From the NCBI RefSeq assembly GCF_050003625.1, contig NC_134400.1:196367918-196431917 (forward strand): a stretch of 64,000 nt of DNA. Direction: 5' to 3'. The position numbers and the translations under genes were made by a program. The stretch comes from Haematobia irritans. Taxonomy: Eukaryota; Arthropoda; Insecta; Diptera; Muscidae. Under the pieces are notes generated by a model. That model was not told where the DNA came from and did not search any database. It saw only the letters and a list, made by a program, of their open reading frames with translations. The first letter of the stretch is position 1; each line of letters starts with the position of its first letter. This document shows, one piece after another, positions 58,040 to 64,000 of the stretch.

Positions 58040-58957
58040 ATGATTATGAACCGATATGGAATTTTTGTGTGATTGGGGATCAGCTATATATAACTATAGA
58101 CCGATATGGACCAATTTTGACATGGTTATTAGCGGCCTTATACACCACGTTGCAAATTTCAACCGGATCGGATGAATTTTGCTCCTCCAAGAGGCTCCAG
58201 AGATCAAATCTGGGGAACGGTTTATATGGGGGCTATATATAATTATGGACCGATATGGACCAATTCTTGCGTGTTTGTTAGAGACCACATTCTAACACCA
58301 TGTTCCAAATTTCAACCGGATCGGATGAATTTTGCTCCTCCAAGAGGCTCCGGAGGTCAAATCTGGGGATCGGCTTATATGGGGGCTATATATAATTATG
58401 GGTCGATGTGGACCAATTTTTGCTTGGTCATTAGAGACCATATACTAACACCATGTACCAAATTTCAGCCGGATCGGATGAAATTTGCTTCTCTTAAAGG
58501 CTCCGCAAGCCAAATCGGGGGATCGGTTTATATGGGGGCTATATATAATTATGGACCGATGTGGATCAATTTTTGCATGGTTGTTAGAGACCATCTACTA
58601 ACACCATGTACCAAATTTCAGCCGGATCGGATGAAATTTGCTTCTTTTAGAGCAATCGCAAGCCAAATTTGGGGGTCCGTTTATATGGGGGCTATACGTA
58701 AAAGTGGATCGATATGGCCCATTTGCAATACCATCCGACCTACATCAATAACAACTACTTGTGACAAGTTTCAAGTCGATAGCTTGTTTCGTTCGGAAGT
58801 TAGCGTGATTTCAACAGACGGACATGCTCAGATCGACTCAGAATTTCACCACGACCCAGAATATATATACTTTATGTGGTCCTAGAGCAATATTTCGATG
58901 TGTTACAAAGGGAATGACAAAGTTAATATATACCCATCCTATGGTGGAGGTTATAAT
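58040..58957 (-). mobile_element. Helentron-like element, 3' part missing
   Basis: The 5' end is at the right (CCTATGGTGGAGGTTATAA, one base off GGGTATAA). It has four to five internal units of about 153 bp and ends abruptly at the GTGGCAACC end of the satellite element. The 237-codon frame is repeat-derived. Confidence 0.8.
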
Positions 58958-61730
58958 AAATTTCTATAAAAATAAATTAATAAAATTACTATAGAAATAA
59001 AATTTTGACAAAATTTTCTAAAGAAATTAATCTTTGACAAAATTTCTATAGAAATAAAAATTCTGACAAAATTTTCTTTAGAAATAAAACTTTGACAAAA
59101 TTTACAAAAAAAAAATAAAATTTTGAAAAAGTTTCAATAGAAATAAAATGTTGACAAAACTCTCTATAGAAATAAAATTTGGACAACGATTTCTATAGAA
59201 ATAAAATTTCAACAAAATTTTCTAAAGAAATAAGATTTCGACAACATTTTCAAAAAAAATAAAATGTTGACAAAATTTTTAATAGAAATAAAAATTTTGA
59301 CAAAATTGTCTACAGAAATAAATTTATGGCACATTTTTCTAAAGAAGTAACATTTTTGACAAAATTTTCTATAGAAATAAAATTTTGACAAAATTGTCTA
59401 AAGAAATAAAATTTTGAAAAAATTGTCTAAAGAAATTAAATTTCGAAAAAATATTTCTAAAGCAATAACATTTTGAAAAAAATTTCTATAGATATAAAAT
59501 TTTGACAAAATTTTCTATAGAAATAAAATTTTAACAAAATTTTGTATAGAAATAAAACTTTGACGAAATTTTCTGAAGGAATAAAGTTTTGACAAAATTT
59601 TCTTTAGAAATAAAACTTTGTCAACATTTTCCAAAAAAAAAAATTTAAAAATTTCCTATAGAAATAAGATTTCGAAAATTTTGACAAAATTGTCTAAAGA
59701 AATAAATTTGTGGCACATTTTTCTAAAGAAGTAACATTTTTGACATAAATTTCCATAGAAATAAAATTTTGACAAAATTGTCTAAACAAATAAAATTTTG
59801 AAAAAATTGTCTAAAGAAATAAAATTTCGAAACAAATTTTCAATATAAATAATATTTTGACGAAATTTCTATAAAAATAAAATTTTCACAAAATTTTCTA
59901 TAGAAATAAAAATTTTGACAAAATTTTCTTTAGAAATAAAACTTTGACAAAATTTAAAAAAAATTCTACAGAAATAAAATTTTGATACCAATTTCTATAG
60001 CAAATAAAATGTTAACAAAACTCTCTAAGAAATAAAATTTGGACAACGATTTCTATGAAACTAAAATTTGGACAACGATTTCTATAGAAATAAAATTTCA
60101 ACAACATTTTCTAAAGAAATAAAATGTTGACAAAATTTTCTATAGAAATAAAAATTTTGACAAAATTGTCTAAAGAAATAATTTTGTGGCACATTTTTCT
60201 AAAGAAGTAACATTTTTGACAAAATTTTCTATAGAAATAAATTTTTGACTAAATTGTCTAAAGAAATAAAATTTCGAAAAAATTTTCAATATAAATAATA
60301 TTTTGACAAAATTTCTATAAAAATAAAAATTTCACAAAATTTTCTATAGAAATAAAATTTCGACATAATTTTCTAAAGAAATGAAATTTTGACAAAATTT
60401 TCTATAGAAATAAAAATTTTGACAAAATTGTCTAAAGAAATAAAGTTGCGGCACATTTTTCTAAAAAAAGTAAAATTTTTGACAAAATTTTCTATAGAAA
60501 TAACATTTTGATAACAATTTCTATAGCAAATAAAATGTTGACAAAACTCTCTATAGAAATAAAATTTGGACAACGATTTCTATAGAAATAAAATTTCAAC
60601 AAAATTTTCTAAAGAAATAACATTTCGACATCATTTTCTAAAGAAATAAAATGTTGACAAAATTTTCTATAGAAATAAAATTTTGACAAAATTGTCTAAG
60701 GAAATAAAATTTCGAAAAAAATGTCAATATAAATAATATTTTGACAAAATTTCCATAAAAATAAAATTTTCTAAAGAAATGAAATTTTGACAAAATTTTC
60801 TATAGAAATAAAATCTCGACAAAATTTTCTATAGAAATAAAAATTTTGACAAAATTTTCTTTAGAAATAAAACTTTGACAAAATTTTATAAAAAAATAAA
60901 ATTTTGATAACGATTTCTGTAGAAATAAAATTTCAACAAAATTTTCTAAAGAAATAAAATTTCAACAAAATTTTCTAAAGAAATAAAATTTCGACAACAT
61001 TTTCTAAAGAAATAAAATGTTGAGAAAATTTTCTATAGAAATAAAAATTTTGACAAAATTGTCTAAAGAAATAAATTTGTGGCACATTTTTCTAAAGAAG
61101 TAACATTTTTGACAAAATTTTCTATAGAAATAACATTTTGACAAAATTGTGTAAAGAAATAAAATTTCGAAAAAATATTTCTAAAACAATAAAATTTCGA
61201 AAAAAATTTTCAATATAAATAATATTTTGACAAAATTTCTATAAAAATAAAAATTTCACAAAATTTTCTATAGAAATAAAATATCGACAAAATTTTCTAA
61301 AGAAATGAAATTTTGACAAAATTTTCTATAGAAATAAAAATTTTGACAAAATTGTCTAAAGAAAAAAATTTGTGGCACATTTTTCTAAAGAAGTAAAATT
61401 TTTGACAAAATTTTCTATAGAAATAAAATTTTGACAAAATTTTGTAAAGAAATAAAATTTATGAAGCAATAAAATTTCGAAAAAATTTTCAATAGAAATA
61501 ATATTTTGACAAAATTTCTATAAAAATAAAATTAAAAAAATATATATATAGAAATATATTTTTAACAAAGTTTACAATAGAAATAAAATGTTAACAACAT
61601 TTTCTATAGAAATCAAATTTCGAAAAAATGATTACAAAAAACTAAATTTTCTAAAGAAATAAAATGTTGCCAAAATTTTCTATAGAAATAACATTTTTAC
61701 AAAAATTTTTATAGAAATACAATTTTCCAT
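58958..61730 (+). repeat. 29-bp satellite array A12, diverged subfamily
   Basis: About 95 monomers in A1 orientation with TCTAAAGAAATAAAATTTCG variants. A marker monomer (GTGGCACATTTTTCTAAAGA, then AGTAACATTTTTGAC) recurs at 59328, 59712, 60188, 60450, 61081 and 61373. Spacings are irregular, so this is an older, scrambled higher-order repeat. Confidence 0.9.
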
Positions 61731-61731
61731 T

Positions 61732-61940
61732 CGTTTTGTTTTGTTATTGTTGGTTTTGTTCTTTAAGCATTGTTGCTGTTTTTTGATTTCAGCTTAAAAC
61801 CATGTTGGATGATCCAACCATCTTGCAGTCTATAGGGCTTTGCCCAAATAAATTGGACAAACATTCTTTTCCTCTGTTGGTTAAGCTACACTTGTAGTTT
61901 AGTCAATGCATGGGTTTAAGCTGGAATCAAAAAACAACAG
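61732..61940. repeat. Family B fold-back element, internally deleted
   Basis: CGTTTTGTTTTGTTATTGTT, TTGATTTCAGCTTAAAACCA, then a jump to CCAACCATCTTGCAGTCTAT and the right arm (CCTCTGTTGGTTAAGCTACA ... TTTAGTCAATGCATGGGTTT). Satellite lies on both sides. Confidence 0.75.
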
Positions 61941-62200
61941 AAATACAATTTTGATAAAATTTTCTATAGAAATAAAATTTTGCCAAAATTTTTTATAGAA
62001 ATAAAATTCTGACAAAATTTTCTATAAAAATAAAATTTTGACAAAATTTCCTATAGATATGACATTTTGACAAAATTTCCTATAGAAATAACATTTTGAC
62101 ACAATATTCTATAAAAATAAAATTTTCATTAGATTGCAAATAAATGGGTTTAAAAACGGAAATAAAAATTAAAAAAAAATCTATAGAAATAAAACTTTCA
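61941..62200 (+). repeat. 29-bp satellite array A13
   Basis: About eight monomers continuing A12 beyond the fold-back element; the right edge fades near 62200. Confidence 0.82.
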
Positions 62201-64000
62201 CAAAATTTCAATTTTTGTGTCCTTTCATACGATCCATTGTGAATAAGTTCTCCCGTTTTATAGATCTAGTTGTTGGTGCAATTTAAGATCGTTAAAACAT
62301 AAAAAATCCGACACATTTACAATTCAAGGGATATTTATACACATAAAAAATTTTGTTTTCATTCATTCCAAGAAAATTTTTATATCTAACCACAAAAATA
62401 TGATCGAAAACTTCTTATCCAGACTTTTCCACATTGTGGTGCAGGCTATAAAAATTGCTAAAATGTCATAAGCACTATATGCATAAACAATTTAAATAAT
62501 TGTACTTAGATAAGAAAATGGTGGATACAATTCAAGTAAAATATACTCATTTTTAGAAAAATATAAGCTATTTTGTGCGAATTTCGAATTAAATAAAATT
62601 GCATATTTTTTAGACTTAAATAATTCTTCTCACATTAGGCAAAATTTTATGAAAATCAATTAAGTTCCATGAACTAAAATACATTTAAATCGGTTATAGT
62701 AATTTTCTTCTGAGGGCATACATACATATTAAGATTTGCATTGGGTTTTGAGAAAATTTCTTTTTGTTTTACATATTTGCATACCAAATAAAATTACCAA
62801 ATTGTTTTTTTGTGTATTTTTTTAGATTTTAGAATTAACGAATTGTCATTGAAATGCATGATTTTGTTTGGTTTATTTTTGCTTTTCATAACTGATAACT
62901 GATATAATTTTCATAAACACTTACTTCGGTTTTGGTTTTCACTTCATTGAATATTCCAATTTGTTGGTAATTCAGTTTATTTTAAAAACACTTCGTGATT
63001 TATTTTTTTATTTTTTTATTTTTTCTATTTTTACATTGAAATATTATTTCCACACAATTAAAAGATTCGTTACAATTTATTATCCTTGAAATTATATTTT
63101 TTTTGTTTTGATTTAACTTCCAAAAAACACAAATGAAAAACATCCTCAACCATTGTTCACCCCTATTGGAGTTTGGTTGTCAATGGTAGGAAACTATAGC
63201 AACAACACCACTCACTAACGAATCGATACTCCTTCACTTACATTTATCGACAATAACATTTTGTGAGTGTTCAACCCTCTATAACATAAATGTCCATTAT
63301 AAGGCAATGTGCCAAACCCGTGCCATAACGGTGCGACCATATTGACCATAGGGCTAAAATTACACTACACTACTGAGAGAGCCTTGGGCTTGTGGCAACC
63401 ATTGACATATGGATGAAATGCAATGAATTAAAAAGACATGTTTGTTGTTGTTGAGTCCATATCATCGGCCCATATCGAAAGCTTAATAGATTTGTTCTCG
63501 CATTTGATTATCTATCATTGCAGTGATTTATTTTCATTCAATCGAAGAATATGTCTGTCTCTCCACAATTGAGCTTAAGCAATGTGGGTGGTTAGTTCGG
63601 TGAGTATACGTACTATTCGTACACCACTACACAATGAAAGCGTTTACAATTACGATCACAATAACAGGCGATGTTAACAACACAACGCATTGAAAGACTT
63701 TTACATACTGAAATGCCACATTAATGATTGTGACCTCACAAGTGTTACTTCTTGGGCCATTTAGTTATGCGCTCAAATGTCCGACTGTGTGTTATTCTTT
63801 CTTTTTTGCTGTTTTTTTTTACGCTCTCTTTTGAGCAAAACGCATCACAATGACCCAATGGCCAATGCCTAAGTGGGGTACTTCACTAATCGCGCAAGTA
63901 GACTCAATCAATGACTTTTTCAAAGAATTTCTGGTTAAAAACACGTAGACCTAGATGTTGGTTGGCATGCTCCAATGTAATTTACATGGATAACAACACA
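62201..64000. other. AT-rich unique region at the window end
   Basis: No coding exon recognised. A worn Helentron-type terminal motif (CCACATTGTGGTGCAGGCTA) is at 62430. T-rich simple sequence at 63000-63120 gives way to more balanced, unique DNA to the end, which could be regulatory or part of a neighbouring gene. Confidence 0.4.

Noticed and set aside
58172..58885. 237-codon repeated open frame
   Set aside because: Same 153-bp unit artefact on the other strand of a related element.
63390..63405. GCTTGTGGCAACC, similar to the satellite element end
   Set aside because: Short match without CTCGAG or GGTAGA context and no satellite nearby; probably chance.

Overview
The window looks like gene-poor DNA from a higher (calyptrate) fly. 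This is inferred from four things: AT-rich unique DNA, splice signals of insect type, repeats with the ends of Drosophila DINE-1/INE-1 (Helentron) elements, and a tRNA-derived SINE, all around one long, low-complexity, Gln/Ser-rich coding exon. A muscid such as Stomoxys, Haematobia or Musca is my best guess; the sequence alone does not prove it. Only one protein-coding gene is convincing. It lies on the minus strand. A very large 5' coding exon (22496-27114, about 1,540 codons) ends in a consensus splice donor. A second, short exon that I find 12.5 kb further downstream (9899-9996) has a textbook acceptor and donor and continues the reading frame. The rest of the gene should lie to the left of the window or further along it. 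The intron between them is packed with repeats. About a third of the window (roughly 22 kb) is one AT-rich satellite with a 29-bp monomer, built round the palindrome TTCTATAGAA and paired AAAATTTT blocks. It occurs in some thirteen arrays in both orientations: 4.5-9.5, 10.7-14.7, 27.7-35.9, 40.1-41.5, 47.3-53.6 and 57.5-62.2 kb. One short array (57425-58039) is a complete small element with terminal inverted repeats GGTTGCCAC/GTGGCAACC, and the ends of two larger arrays match its ends. So the satellite appears to be the expanded core of a mobile element. Set in and around these arrays are: Helentron-like elements with internal repeats of about 150 bp (1-545, 7900-8620, 17871-19347, 49240-50632, 55490-57300, 58040-58957, and a split copy at 39570-41712); tRNA-derived SINEs, three with exact target-site duplications (4135-4202, 37846-38188, 47942-48272); long-arm fold-back elements (11183-11353, 28878-30176, 31461-32095, 32689-33458 and others); a piggyBac-type MITE (14898-15417); two hAT-type MITEs (41756-42044, 45761-45943); a TA-flanked MITE family (15640-16355, 45181-45689); two decayed mariner transposases (19350-19700, 20170-20635); and a decayed non-LTR retrotransposon with reverse transcriptase and RNase H (20640-22320). 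The remaining stretches (0.55-4.1, 36-37.8, 42-45, 46-47.3, 53.7-55.5 and 62.2-64 kb) are AT-rich unique DNA. There I see no secure gene, apart from a candidate TATA/Inr/DPE core promoter near 1427-1490 (+).
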